A stretch of 64,000 bases of DNA from assembly GCA_030583885.1 (NCBI GenBank), contig CP129480.1, forward strand, positions 4,094,714 to 4,158,713, in the 5' to 3' direction. The stretch is from Anaerolineales bacterium (lineage in GTDB: Bacteria; Chloroflexota; Anaerolineae; Anaerolineales; Villigracilaceae). Positions 33,189 through 41,490 of this stretch are shown here, in pieces. The translations under genes and the position numbers were made by a program. The notes under the pieces were generated by a model that saw only the letters and a list, made by a program, of their open reading frames with translations, searched no databases and was not told where the DNA came from. Every line of letters begins with the position of its first letter. Positions within the stretch are counted from its first letter, which is position 1.

Positions 33189-33569
33189 TTACTCGACGAC
33201 GACGTTCGCGCCGGCTTCTTCAAGCTTCTTCTTGGCGTCCATCGCTGCATCCTTGCCGACAGCGGCGAGGACCTTGGAACCGGAAGTCTCGGCGAGGGTC
33301 TTCGCTTCGCCGAGACCGAGGCTGGTTAACTGGCGGATGACCTTGATAACGTCGATCTTCTTCGCGCCGGGATCTTTGATGACCACGTCGAACTCGGTCT
33401 TCTCTTCAACAGGTTCAGCGGCAGCACCGGCGCCACCTACAGCGGCAACCGCCACGGGGGCTGCGGCGGAAACGCCCCACTTCTCTTCAAGTTTCTTTAC
33501 GAGATCAGCCGCTTCGAGGACGGAAAGGGTGGAGAGTTCTTCCACGAGTTTTTCGAGCTTGTCAGACAT
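33189..33569 (-). CDS. rplL: Ribosomal protein L7/L12
   Basis: 126 residues: N-terminal dimerisation helices (LVEELSTLSVLEAADLVKKL), an Ala-rich hinge (VAAVGGAGAAAEPVEE) and the C-terminal factor-binding domain (VKDPGAKKIDVIKVIR-like, then GLGEAKTLAE). It forms the stalk with L10 and recruits translation GTPases. Last gene of the ribosomal run; rpoB does not follow here, unlike in many bacteria. Confidence 0.97.
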   Translation of the reverse strand: MSDKLEKLVEELSTLSVLEAADLVKKLEEKWGVSAAAPVAVAAVGGAGAAAEPVEEKTEFDVVIKDPGAKKIDVIKVIRQLTSLGLGEAKTLAETSGSKVLAAVGKDAAMDAKKKLEEAGANVVVE

Positions 33570-33642
33570 TGTTTAGCACTCCTTGCTATATTATTGAAAT
33601 TTGTATATTTGGTGCGAGGTGGCCTCGCCTGAAAATTGATAA

Positions 33643-34176
33643 CTAGGCTGCTGCAGCCTGCGCACTCTCGGAGCGGGCTTTGATAACAGCCGCGAGACCA
33701 CGAGCGGGTTCTGCAAGCGTGCGGACGAGCTGGCCGGCAGGAGCCTGCAAAACGCCCAGCAATGTTGCGCGCATAACAGGCAGCGGCGGCAGGTCGGAAA
33801 GCGCCTTCACTTGTGCGGCATTCAGGGTCTTGCCGCCCATCAAAGCGCCTTTCACCTTGACGAACTCATTGCCTTTTGTTGCATCGGTCAATGCCTTCGC
33901 CGTGGAAGCCGGATCTGTGAATGCGAACGATATCGCAGTGGACTTCACAAGATAATCCGCTGGAACATCCAGGCCGCTCTCCGCAAACACGCGGCGGACA
34001 AGTGTATTCTTCACGATATGGAATTCACCGCCCGCATCACGGATCTTTGCGCGGATTGCATCAATGGATTTCATCGTCGCGCCGGTATATTCCACAAGGA
34101 TCACGGCTTCGCTGCGCTTGATCCAGTCTGCATACTGAGCCTGGACCTCCTCCTTGCGTTGTTTGGAAATTGCCAA
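33643..34176 (-). CDS. rplJ: Ribosomal protein L10
   Basis: 177 residues starting at a TTG (34174-34176) with a strong GGAGGTGAT site upstream. The N-terminal domain (KRSEAVILVEYTGATMKSIDAI) and Ala-rich C-terminal helix for L7/L12 dimers are typical. It anchors the stalk on 23S rRNA and, by family knowledge, represses its own operon by binding the leader. Confidence 0.96.
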   Translation of the reverse strand: MAISKQRKEEVQAQYADWIKRSEAVILVEYTGATMKSIDAIRAKIRDAGGEFHIVKNTLVRRVFAESGLDVPADYLVKSTAISFAFTDPASTAKALTDATKGNEFVKVKGALMGGKTLNAAQVKALSDLPPLPVMRATLLGVLQAPAGQLVRTLAEPARGLAAVIKARSESAQAAAA

Positions 34177-34199
34177 AGGGTATCACCTCCTTTCAATAT

Positions 34200-34345
34200 A
34201 AAAGTCTTTGCCACTTACGCAGGCAAAGACTTTTCGCATTCCCGGGAGGGAAATCAGCGCGTGGCGCTGAATTTTGCAGTCAGTCTCCACCTGAGCAGGA
34301 AATTAAGTCCGTGGTTTCACACGGACACCCGCCTTCATCGGCGAA
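34200..34345 (-). promoter_or_regulatory. L10 leader RNA with attenuator-like hairpin
   Basis: The gap between rplA and rplJ holds structured RNA on the minus strand: a stem GTCCGTG/CACGGAC (34320-34326 with 34308-34314), then a CCTGCTCAGGTGGAGACTG segment of the type found in L10 leaders, and next to the ribosome site a 13-bp perfect hairpin (34200-34212 with 34222-34234) followed by T-rich sequence. The arrangement fits autoregulation of rplJ-rplL by L10. Confidence 0.7.
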
Positions 34346-34372
34346 GTGGTTTTAGGGATAAACGAGTATCGG

Positions 34373-35086
34373 TTACTCGGCTCCTTGCATGTGTTCGTTG
34401 GGATCGGCCTTTATGCCGGGCCCCATTGTGGTGGTAACGGTAATGCGTTTCACGAAGTTTCCCTTCGCACCCGTCGGGCGGGATTTATTAACCGCATCCA
34501 CCAAAGCCATGTAATTCTCGTACAATTTATCGGCATCAAACGAAACCTTGCCGATCGAAACGTGAATATTATTGGTCTTGTCCAGGCGGAATTCCACACG
34601 CCCGGCCTTGGCTTCCTTGATGGCACGCTCCATATCCTGCGGGGCAACCACCGTGCCGGCCTTCGGGTTCGGCATCAGCCCGCGCGGACCAAGCACACGT
34701 CCCAAACGACCCACCTTACCCATCGCATCGGGCGTGGCAATCGCGACATCGAAATCCAGCGCGCCGCCTTCGATCTTCTTCAAGGTCTCATCGTCATCGG
34801 CAACAAGATCTGCGCCGCCTGCACGAGCCGCCGCCGCGCCTTCGCCCTGGGCAAAGACAAGCACGCGAACGGTCTTACCGAGACCGTGAGGGAGCACGAC
34901 CACATCACGCAACTGCTGGTCCGCCTGACGGGAGTCAAGCGTGGTTCGCATATGAACTTCAACGGTCGCATCGAATTTGGTGATGGATGTTTCTTTTGCA
35001 AGCGCAACCGCCTCGCGGGCGGAATACACCTTGTCGACATCAACTTTGGCGGCAGCCGCCGTATATTTCTTTCCGTGTTTAGCCAT
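34373..35086 (-). CDS. rplA: Ribosomal protein L1
   Basis: 237 residues from the ATG at 35084-35086 (GGAGG upstream), the usual length. Motifs: GKKYTAAAAKV at the N-terminus, GPRGLMPNPKAGTV, and FVKRITVTTTMGPGIK near the end. Binds 23S rRNA at the L1 stalk and controls E-site tRNA release. Confidence 0.97.
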   Translation of the reverse strand: MAKHGKKYTAAAAKVDVDKVYSAREAVALAKETSITKFDATVEVHMRTTLDSRQADQQLRDVVVLPHGLGKTVRVLVFAQGEGAAAARAGGADLVADDDETLKKIEGGALDFDVAIATPDAMGKVGRLGRVLGPRGLMPNPKAGTVVAPQDMERAIKEAKAGRVEFRLDKTNNIHVSIGKVSFDADKLYENYMALVDAVNKSRPTGAKGNFVKRITVTTTMGPGIKADPNEHMQGAE

Positions 35087-35136
35087 TTTATCCTCCGTGG
35101 TGCAAGCGGACGGCAAAAAGCCATCCTCCCACAAAA

Positions 35137-35562
<426 letters not shown>

Positions 35563-35682
35563 TTTGACTTGACTCCTTCGTGGTTTTAGCGGGTCATTTG
35601 GGAGACCCTCCCACCGCATCAGGCTTAACGGAAGCCTGCTACTGTCGAATTTATTTTAGAGGCCGCTTCGACCTCACCTTCC

Positions 35683-36375
35683 TTACGCCTTCTCAACCTG
35701 CAGGAAATCCAGCTCCACGGGCGTTTCGCGCCCGAAAAAACTTACCATCACGCGCACCTTGGTGCGCTCCATATCGATCTCGGAGACCATGCCGCGAAAG
35801 TCGTTGAATGGCCCATCCACAATACGGACACGCTCCCCCACCTTAAACGTGACCTTCACCGTGGGCGCCTCGGCTTCCATGCGTTTAACGATCTGCGCAA
35901 CTTCTTCGGGACGCAAAGGCGTGGGATTGTTCCCCATGCCGACGAAACCTGTCACGCCGGGGGTATTGCGAACCACATACCAGGATTCCTCTGAAAGAGC
36001 CAGGTTCACCAGCACATAACCCGGGAAAATATGACGTTCCACGGTGCGGCGCTTTCCGTCCTTGACCTCAATCTCCTCCTGTGTGGGAATCACCACGTCA
36101 AAGATCTTGTCCTTCATGCCCATCGTTTCAATACGTTGTTCAAGGTTATGACGGACCTTGTTCTCGTAGCCCGAATAACAGTGAATCACATACCAGGCGG
36201 GACCCTCAACGGTTGCCTCAACCGGAGGCAGATCAGCGGGAATCTGCGTCTCGGGGGCAGGAGCAGGCGTCGGGTCCGGGCTGGAAGCGGAATCATCCGC
36301 AGGAGCTGTTTGCTCCTCGGCTTTTTCCTCCATCGGTTCCTGTCCATTCTGCTCTTGCGGTTCCGGTAAATCCAT
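35683..36375 (-). CDS. nusG: Transcription termination/antitermination factor NusG with acidic N-terminal extension
   Basis: 230 residues. The NGN domain starts only at ~60 (AWYVIHCYSGYENKVRHNLE), with the RNA polymerase-binding region HIFPGYVLV, and the KOW domain is at the end (VGERVRIVDGPFNDFRGMV). The first ~58 residues are a Glu/Pro/Ala-rich disordered extension absent from E. coli NusG. Couples transcription to translation; lies directly after secE. Confidence 0.95.
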   Translation of the reverse strand: MDLPEPQEQNGQEPMEEKAEEQTAPADDSASSPDPTPAPAPETQIPADLPPVEATVEGPAWYVIHCYSGYENKVRHNLEQRIETMGMKDKIFDVVIPTQEEIEVKDGKRRTVERHIFPGYVLVNLALSEESWYVVRNTPGVTGFVGMGNNPTPLRPEEVAQIVKRMEAEAPTVKVTFKVGERVRIVDGPFNDFRGMVSEIDMERTKVRVMVSFFGRETPVELDFLQVEKA

Positions 36376-36393
36376 CAGATCCTCAATTCAAAC

Positions 36394-36612
36394 TTAGAAA
36401 CCGAGCACCAAACCCAGCAGTTCGCCAGCGAAGTAATCCACGCTGGCGAGGAAAATCCCAACGATGACCATCACCAGAAGCACAAGCCCTGTGAGGCGCT
36501 TTGCTTCGGGCCACGTGGGCCAGCTTACCTTGCGAAGTTCCCCGGAGGTTTCGCGGAAGTAACGCTGGATGGCGTTTTCGCTTTTCTTGACTCTCTTTGC
36601 TTTCTCAGCCAA
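36394..36612 (-). CDS. secE: Preprotein translocase subunit SecE
   Basis: 72 residues: basic N-terminus, amphipathic helix (AIQRYFRETSGELRKVSWPTWPEAK) containing the conserved WPT, and one membrane helix (LVLLVMVIVGIFLASV). Minimal single-helix SecE that clamps SecY. Position between tRNA-Trp and nusG is standard. Confidence 0.94.
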   Translation of the reverse strand: MAEKAKRVKKSENAIQRYFRETSGELRKVSWPTWPEAKRLTGLVLLVMVIVGIFLASVDYFAGELLGLVLGF

Positions 36613-36680
36613 GGCAATACTCCTTCTTTCATTTTACGGCTAAAACGCCGCCTGCTCTTGCGAGGACGGCGTTGCCTCAG

Positions 36681-36753
36681 GCAGGCCAGGTAGGACTTGA
36701 ACCCACAACCGCTCGTTTTGGAGACGAGTGCTCTGCCAATTGAGCCACTGGCC
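36681..36753 (-). tRNA. tRNA-Trp(CCA)
   Basis: Acceptor AGGCCAG (36753-36747) pairs with CTGGCCT (36688-36682). The anticodon loop CTCCAAA gives CCA. CCA end is not encoded. Located between rpmG and secE. Confidence 0.96.
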
Positions 36754-36789
36754 TAAATCGGGGGCAGGGCAAAGCCCCACCCCTGTAAA

Positions 36790-36960
36790 CTACTTCGTTT
36801 CGCGGTGCAGGGTGTGTTTCCTGCAACGTGAGCAATACTTGTTGAACTCCAGCCGATTGGGATCGTTGCGGCGATTCTTTTCGGTGGTGTAATTCCGCTC
36901 CTTGCAGTCATTACATTGAAGCGTAACGACCGGGCGGACATCCTTCTTCTTCGAAGCCAT
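36790..36960 (-). CDS. rpmG: Ribosomal protein L33
   Basis: 56 residues, ATG at 36958-36960, TAG at 36790-36792. The product has the L33 zinc-binding form: CNDC and CSRC pairs, NYTTEKNRRNDPNRLE in the centre and HTLHRETK at the end. The four cysteines mean the C+ zinc-ribbon version. It lies between tuf and tRNA-Trp, the standard order. Confidence 0.95.
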   Translation of the reverse strand: MASKKKDVRPVVTLQCNDCKERNYTTEKNRRNDPNRLEFNKYCSRCRKHTLHRETK

Positions 36961-36980
36961 CTTAAACCCTTACTTTCTAC

Positions 36981-38180
36981 TTACTCGATGATCTTGGTAA
37001 CGACACCCGCACCGACGGTCAGACCGCCTTCACGGATGGCGAACTTGGAGCCCTGCTCGAGGGCCACCGGCACGATCAACTCCACCGTCAGGTTGACGTT
37101 GTCGCCCGGCATGACCATCTCCACACCTTCCGGCAGCGTGATGTCGCCCGTCACATCCATCGTACGCACATAGAACTGCGGTCGATACCCGCTGAAGAAG
37201 GCCTTGTGACGCCCGCCCTCCTCCTTCTTCAACACGTATACCTCCGCCAGAAACTTCTTGTGCGGGGTGATCGATTTCGGTTTGGCCAGCACCTGGCCGC
37301 GCTCCACATCTTCCCGCTCGATGCCGCGCAGCAGCAATCCAACGTTGTCTCCCGCCATGCCTTCATCCAGCTGCTTGTGGAACATTTCCACCCCCGTGCA
37401 AACCGTGCTCTTCGTCTCGCGCAGACCGATGATCTCGATCGGCTCTCCGATCTTGATAATACCACGGTCGATACGACCCGTCACCACTGTCCCGCGTCCC
37501 TTGATCGAGAAGACATCCTCCACCGACATCATGAACGGCTTGTCCGTTTCTCGCTTCGGCTCGGGAATGTACTCGTCCACCACGCGCAGCAACTCCTTGA
37601 TCGGTGCATACTCGGGGGCATTCGGGTCGGTACTCGTGCTTTCCAACGCCAGCTTCGCCGATCCGCGTACGATCGGGGTCGTGTCGCCGGGAAAACCCTG
37701 GTTGGTCAGCAGTTCACGCAGTTCGAGTTCCACCAGCTCGAGCAGCTCGGGATCGTCCATCATGTCCACCTTGTTGAGGAAGACCACGATCGATGGCACT
37801 TCCACCTGTCGCGCCAGCAACACGTGTTCGCGCGTCTGCGGCATCGGTCCATCCGGGGCCGCCACCACCAGAATGGCACCGTCCACCTGCGCCGCACCGG
37901 TGATCATGTTCTTGATGTAGTCGCGGTGACCCGGCATATCCACGTGCGCATAGTGGCGCTTGTCCGTCTGGTATTCCACGTGCGCAATGTTGATCGTGAT
38001 CCCGCGCGCTTTTTCCTCCGGCGCATTGTCGATCTGGTCGTAGGCCTTGAAATCCGCCTGCCCGGCCAGTCCCGCCACCTTGGTGATCGCCGCCGTCAGC
38101 GTGGTCTTCCCATGGTCGATGTGCCCCATCGTCCCCACGTTCAGATGCGGTTTGCTCCTGTCAAATTTTTCCTTCGCCAT
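36981..38180 (-). CDS. tuf: Elongation factor Tu
   Basis: 399 residues, full length. G1 GHIDHGKTT, the G2 Thr in RGITINIAHVEY, G3 DMPGH, G4 NKVD and the C-terminal barrel domains (GEPIEIIGL, then FRPQ-type segment) are all present. Delivers aminoacyl-tRNA to the ribosome. Preceded by three tRNA genes on the same transcript. Confidence 0.98.
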   Translation of the reverse strand: MAKEKFDRSKPHLNVGTMGHIDHGKTTLTAAITKVAGLAGQADFKAYDQIDNAPEEKARGITINIAHVEYQTDKRHYAHVDMPGHRDYIKNMITGAAQVDGAILVVAAPDGPMPQTREHVLLARQVEVPSIVVFLNKVDMMDDPELLELVELELRELLTNQGFPGDTTPIVRGSAKLALESTSTDPNAPEYAPIKELLRVVDEYIPEPKRETDKPFMMSVEDVFSIKGRGTVVTGRIDRGIIKIGEPIEIIGLRETKSTVCTGVEMFHKQLDEGMAGDNVGLLLRGIEREDVERGQVLAKPKSITPHKKFLAEVYVLKKEEGGRHKAFFSGYRPQFYVRTMDVTGDITLPEGVEMVMPGDNVNLTVELIVPVALEQGSKFAIREGGLTVGAGVVTKIIE

Positions 38181-38226
38181 TTTCCAATCTCCTTTTAATA
38201 GTTACAAGAATGCTTTTCAGCAACTG

Positions 38227-38299
38227 AGCCCTCAACGAGATTTGAACTCGTGACCTCACCCTTACCAAGGGTGTGCTCTGCCAACTGAGCTATGAGGGC
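38227..38299 (-). tRNA. tRNA-Thr(GGT)
   Basis: Acceptor GCCCTCA (38299-38293) pairs with TGAGGGC (38234-38228); anticodon loop TTGGTAA gives GGT. T-loop TTCAAAT. CCA is not encoded. Confidence 0.95.
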
Positions 38300-38349
38300 T
38301 TGACGTGCTGTTTTCCCTTGCGGGGGTACCAGCAAATCGCCGGTACAGG

Positions 38350-38432
38350 TGGGCAGTGAAGGATTCGAACCTCCGAAGTCTTCTGACAACTGATTTACAG
38401 TCAGTCCCCTTTGGCCACTTGGGTAACTGCCC
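38350..38432 (-). tRNA. tRNA-Tyr(GTA)
   Basis: Acceptor GGGCAGT (38432-38426) pairs with ACTGCCC (38357-38351); anticodon loop CTGTAAA gives GTA; long variable arm typical of bacterial tRNA-Tyr. Confidence 0.96.
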
Positions 38433-38483
38433 ATGTTAAATTTTTACTTGATCACCAACCAACTTGTTCAATCAGCGACCTTG

Positions 38484-38556
38484 AGCCGACGACGAGAATC
38501 GAACTCGTAACCGCCCGCTTACAAGGCGGGTGCTCTGCCGATTGAGCTACGTCGGC
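38484..38556 (-). tRNA. tRNA-Thr(TGT)
   Basis: Acceptor GCCGACG (38556-38550) pairs with CGTCGGC (38491-38485); anticodon loop CTTGTAA gives TGT. First gene of the tRNA-tuf transcript. Confidence 0.95.
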
Positions 38557-38574
38557 GAGGGATTAAGCAGAGCG

Positions 38575-38602
38575 ATTATACCAAAACAACTCACAGCGTC
38601 AA
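38575..38602 (-). promoter_or_regulatory. Promoter of the tRNA-tuf operon
   Basis: Minus-strand TTGACG (38597-38602) and TATAAT (38575-38580), 16-nt spacer, about 18 nt before the first tRNA. Confidence 0.8.
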
Positions 38603-38649
38603 GCCAAACTGCACGGCAATGAATTCAATATAAAGGCAAAAACTGCCTC

Positions 38650-38698
38650 TTGACACCCAAACCCAATGCCGTTATTATTAGAACACTTGTTCTAATAA
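38650..38698 (+). promoter_or_regulatory. Promoter with LexA box for the ATPase operon
   Basis: TTGACA (38650-38655) and TATTAT (38673-38678), 17-nt spacer. Immediately after the -10 lies a perfect palindrome with 10-bp arms (38675-38684, 38689-38698) whose core GAACACTTGTTC (38681-38692) is the same GAAC-N4-GTTC box as at lexA. Confidence 0.82.
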
Positions 38699-38709
38699 GG
38701 ATAGATCCT

Positions 38710-39495
38710 ATGAATAAATCAACCCAATTCGCCATGATGATGGAAACGTTGACTGAACTTGTTCAGGAGGAACAGGCGCCCCAACCTGCGCCCGTCGTGG
38801 GTCTGCCGAACCTGAAATCCGTCCTCGCTGACGCGTCTCCGCTTCCGCGTGAGGCGCTCTTCCTTGGCCTGGCTGAAGACGGCCTGCCCGTCCTGCTCAA
38901 CCTGTATGACCCCATCCCAGGCCCCATCCTCATCAGCGGCGACAAATCCAGCGGCAAGACAACACTCCTGCAAGCCATCGCCCACGCCGCAGGTTTAACC
39001 CATTCCCCGTCTGAAGTGCAATATGGTGTCATCACCCCCCACCCGGATGAATGGAGGCGATTCCATGGCAACCAAAACAATGCCGGCATCTACTGCACAC
39101 CGGATGACAACGCGCAGGAACTCCTGCAGTCGCTCGTTACCTGGGCGCATAACAACAAAGGAGGGGAACAATCCATCCTGCTGTTGATCGATGGCCTGGA
39201 AGACATCGTCAAGCTGGGGGAACAAACCCTACAAAATCTGCGCTGGTTGCTGCTGCGCGGACCCAGCCGCCGGGTATGGTCCTTCATCACCTTGAATGCC
39301 AGCCGCGCACGGGATCTAAAAGACTGGCTGGATTTCTTCCGCACGCGCCTTTTCGGCCATATTGAAAATTCAAACGATGCATATCTGCTGACCGGAACCC
39401 GTGAACAAACCCTCGACCATCTACTCGCAGGCAAACAATTCGCCCTGCGTGAGAATGATAAACTGCTTGGTTTTTATGCTCCATCCATTGAGTAA
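38710..39495 (+). CDS. P-loop ATPase, predicted LexA-regulated
   Basis: 261 residues from the ATG at 38710 (AAGGAT upstream). A short N-terminal region is followed by Walker A GDKSSGKTT (77-85) and Walker B ILLLIDGLED. The preceding line LGLAEDGLPVLLNLYDPIPGPILISG is like the ATP-binding start of FtsK/HerA-type ATPases, which treat the P-loop strand in the same way, but the protein is much shorter than FtsK and has no membrane helix. Function unknown; expression should rise on DNA damage because the promoter holds a LexA box. Followed by a small gene after 15 nt. Confidence 0.78.
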   Translation: MNKSTQFAMMMETLTELVQEEQAPQPAPVVGLPNLKSVLADASPLPREALFLGLAEDGLPVLLNLYDPIPGPILISGDKSSGKTTLLQAIAHAAGLTHSPSEVQYGVITPHPDEWRRFHGNQNNAGIYCTPDDNAQELLQSLVTWAHNNKGGEQSILLLIDGLEDIVKLGEQTLQNLRWLLLRGPSRRVWSFITLNASRARDLKDWLDFFRTRLFGHIENSNDAYLLTGTREQTLDHLLAGKQFALRENDKLLGFYAPSIE

Positions 39496-39510
39496 AGAAA
39501 GGACGACGTC

Positions 39511-39747
39511 ATGCACACTGGAATGTTATGGTTTGATAATGACCCGCGCACCACATTAAGTGTAAAGATCCAGAAAGCGATCGATCATTACAACAAAAAA
39601 TTCGGGCGCACTCCAGACCTTTGTCTCATTCACCCCAGCATGTTGGAAAGCGGTCAAAAACAATTCGAGTTGGGGAAACTCATCATCCGCCCCTATCGCC
39701 CCGTGATGCCCGGCCACTTTTGGATCGGCGTCGAAGATCAGAAGTAG
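39511..39747 (+). CDS. Small hypothetical protein in the SOS ATPase operon
   Basis: 78 residues; the ATG follows AAAGGACGACGTC. Soluble, with the pattern MHTGMLWFDNDPRTTLSVKI, then FGRTPDLCLIHP and a proline-rich end (RPYRPVMPGHFWIGV). I recognise no domain. Co-transcribed with the upstream ATPase, from which it is separated by 15 nt, and closed by a terminator; hence also predicted to be LexA-controlled. Confidence 0.7.
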   Translation: MHTGMLWFDNDPRTTLSVKIQKAIDHYNKKFGRTPDLCLIHPSMLESGQKQFELGKLIIRPYRPVMPGHFWIGVEDQK

Positions 39748-39790
39748 GTTGAGATATAGATCCCTCCGTCATAACTATATCTCCTTGCGA

Positions 39791-39828
39791 ACCTCCTGCA
39801 TAACTGGCAATGCAGGAGGTGTTTTTTT
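39791..39828 (+). terminator. Terminator of the SOS ATPase operon
   Basis: 11-bp stem (39791-39801 with 39810-39820), 8-nt loop, then G and seven T. Confidence 0.93.
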
Positions 39829-40192
39829 ATCCAGTCGCAACCACAAAGGCAATTGCCTGGTTTTCCGTATGGCTCAAACTGAGGGACCAGCTCGTCAGCC
39901 CCAATTGCATCGCCATCCGCTCCCCCTCCCCATGCAAAACCAAATAAGGCGCCTTGTTTTCGTCCGACCTGACCTCAATATCCAACCAGCTGACATTCCC
40001 AATGCCGCAGCCTAACGCCTTGGCCGTTGCCTCCTTCGCCGCAAACCGCGCTGCAAGCGAGGGAACACGTCCGCCGCATTCACGTCGTTCCGCTTCTGTA
40101 AAAACCCGCGCAAGGAACTTCTCACCGTAACGTTCCATCGCTTCACGGATGCGGTCAATATCAATGAGGTCAACACCTGTGGATAAGTTCAT
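39827..40192 (-). CDS. acpS: Holo-[acyl-carrier-protein] synthase
   Basis: 121 residues, standard AcpS length. Contains the metal-binding GVDLIDIDRI motif at the N-terminus, FTEAERREC, and RFAAKEATAKALG, the Mg2+/CoA-binding signature. Transfers 4'-phosphopantetheine from CoA to ACP. It follows the M16 peptidase genes by 11 nt and ends against the terminator of the convergent operon. Confidence 0.95.
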   Translation of the reverse strand: MNLSTGVDLIDIDRIREAMERYGEKFLARVFTEAERRECGGRVPSLAARFAAKEATAKALGCGIGNVSWLDIEVRSDENKAPYLVLHGEGERMAMQLGLTSWSLSLSHTENQAIAFVVATG

Positions 40193-40203
40193 CGTGCGAA
40201 TAG

Positions 40204-41490
40204 TTATGGTCCCGCCGTTGCAATTACCAAACGTTCAGGATCAATATACTTCCGGGCAGTATCCACCACATCTGCGCGCGTGACGCCCCGCACCATGCCT
40301 TCATAACGTTGATAGTAATCCATGCCCAGATCGTAGCGATGAATATTCAAAATAGCATTAACCACACCGCTGTTCGATTCGAACGAAAGTGGCAGGCGCC
40401 CAATGTAATTCGCCTGATTGTCCGCCAGTTCATCCTTCGTCACGCCATGCCTTACGAAACGGCGCAATTCCTTCTCTATCAAATCAATCGCTCTCTTTAA
40501 ATTCGACGGGTTCACACCCGCGCTCACCTCCCAACTCCCAGGACCGGTCCCTGAGTTCAGGGATGAATAAGCATAATATGCCAGACCTGATCTTTCACGC
40601 ACCACATCGCCGATGCGCCCCATCATGCCAAACTGTCCCAACACCGAATTCGCCAACGATGCGGCCATATAGTCCGGATCTTTGCGGCTCGGTCCGAACA
40701 TGCCAACAATAAGATCAGACTGGGCTTTGCCGGCAAGCTTGCAATGTCGTTTCACTGTTCTGCGAACAGGCTTGTGCGGAGGAAGGATCGGCGCATCCGC
40801 CTGACCTGGAACCTGCCAGCTGCCGAGGACATGCTCCACCGCTTCGACCGCTCTATTCGGGCGGATGGCACCCACAATGGCAATGACCATGCCCCTCGGT
40901 CCAAAATGGAGGCGATGGAAATCCTTCAGATCCTTTCGCGTAATGGATTGGATCGTCTCCGGAAACCCTTCGCTTGGTCTGCCATATGGATGCCCGTCAA
41001 ACAGCATTTGATCGAATGCCATCTCAGCCATATCCGCCGTATCCTGCGTGCGGATGGCAAGCCCCGTGAGCAATTGCGCACGCAGGCGTTCCATCTCATC
41101 CTTCGGAAAGGTCGGCGATTGCAGGGATTCGGAAAGCAGTTTGAGCAAAAGCGGAAGGTCCTCCACGAGCGAACGTCCGCCAAAGCTTAAGTTATGGACA
41201 CCCGAATCGAATCCCATGCCAGCGCCTACAGATTCAAGCTCGTTGTAGATCGCATCAAAACTTCGCATTTGTGTGCCCCGCATCAGGGCGGATGCAACAA
41301 AACCTGAAAGCCCCAATTTTTCATCACGCTCGAAGATCGCGCCGGCGGGCAGGTATCCTCCCATGCTGATGGATGGACTGTTAAAGTTCGAACGCGCAAG
41401 GACGGTAATGCCGTTTGAAAGCACAGCCCGATAAATATCCCTGGGGTTTGGCAGGGATATACTCATGAGTTTTGTGGTAGGCTTTGCCAA
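40204..41490 (-). CDS. M16 peptidase-like protein lacking the zinc motif
   Basis: 428 residues with the two-domain M16 fold, but the HxxEH position reads LGLSGFVAS, so zinc ligands are missing. The R/Y signature of the second domain is retained (RERSGLAYYAYSS). Such proteins act as the non-catalytic half of a heterodimer with an active M16 subunit. The start is a TTG at 41490, directly after the TAA of the active partner, with GGAGG overlapping that stop. Confidence 0.88.
   Translation of the reverse strand: MAKPTTKLMSISLPNPRDIYRAVLSNGITVLARSNFNSPSISMGGYLPAGAIFERDEKLGLSGFVASALMRGTQMRSFDAIYNELESVGAGMGFDSGVHNLSFGGRSLVEDLPLLLKLLSESLQSPTFPKDEMERLRAQLLTGLAIRTQDTADMAEMAFDQMLFDGHPYGRPSEGFPETIQSITRKDLKDFHRLHFGPRGMVIAIVGAIRPNRAVEAVEHVLGSWQVPGQADAPILPPHKPVRRTVKRHCKLAGKAQSDLIVGMFGPSRKDPDYMAASLANSVLGQFGMMGRIGDVVRERSGLAYYAYSSLNSGTGPGSWEVSAGVNPSNLKRAIDLIEKELRRFVRHGVTKDELADNQANYIGRLPLSFESNSGVVNAILNIHRYDLGMDYYQRYEGMVRGVTRADVVDTARKYIDPERLVIATAGP

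Noticed and set aside
37206..38198. 330-residue plus-strand ORF opposite tuf
   Set aside because: Antisense shadow of a highly biased gene; composition (His/Arg/Leu) is not protein-like.
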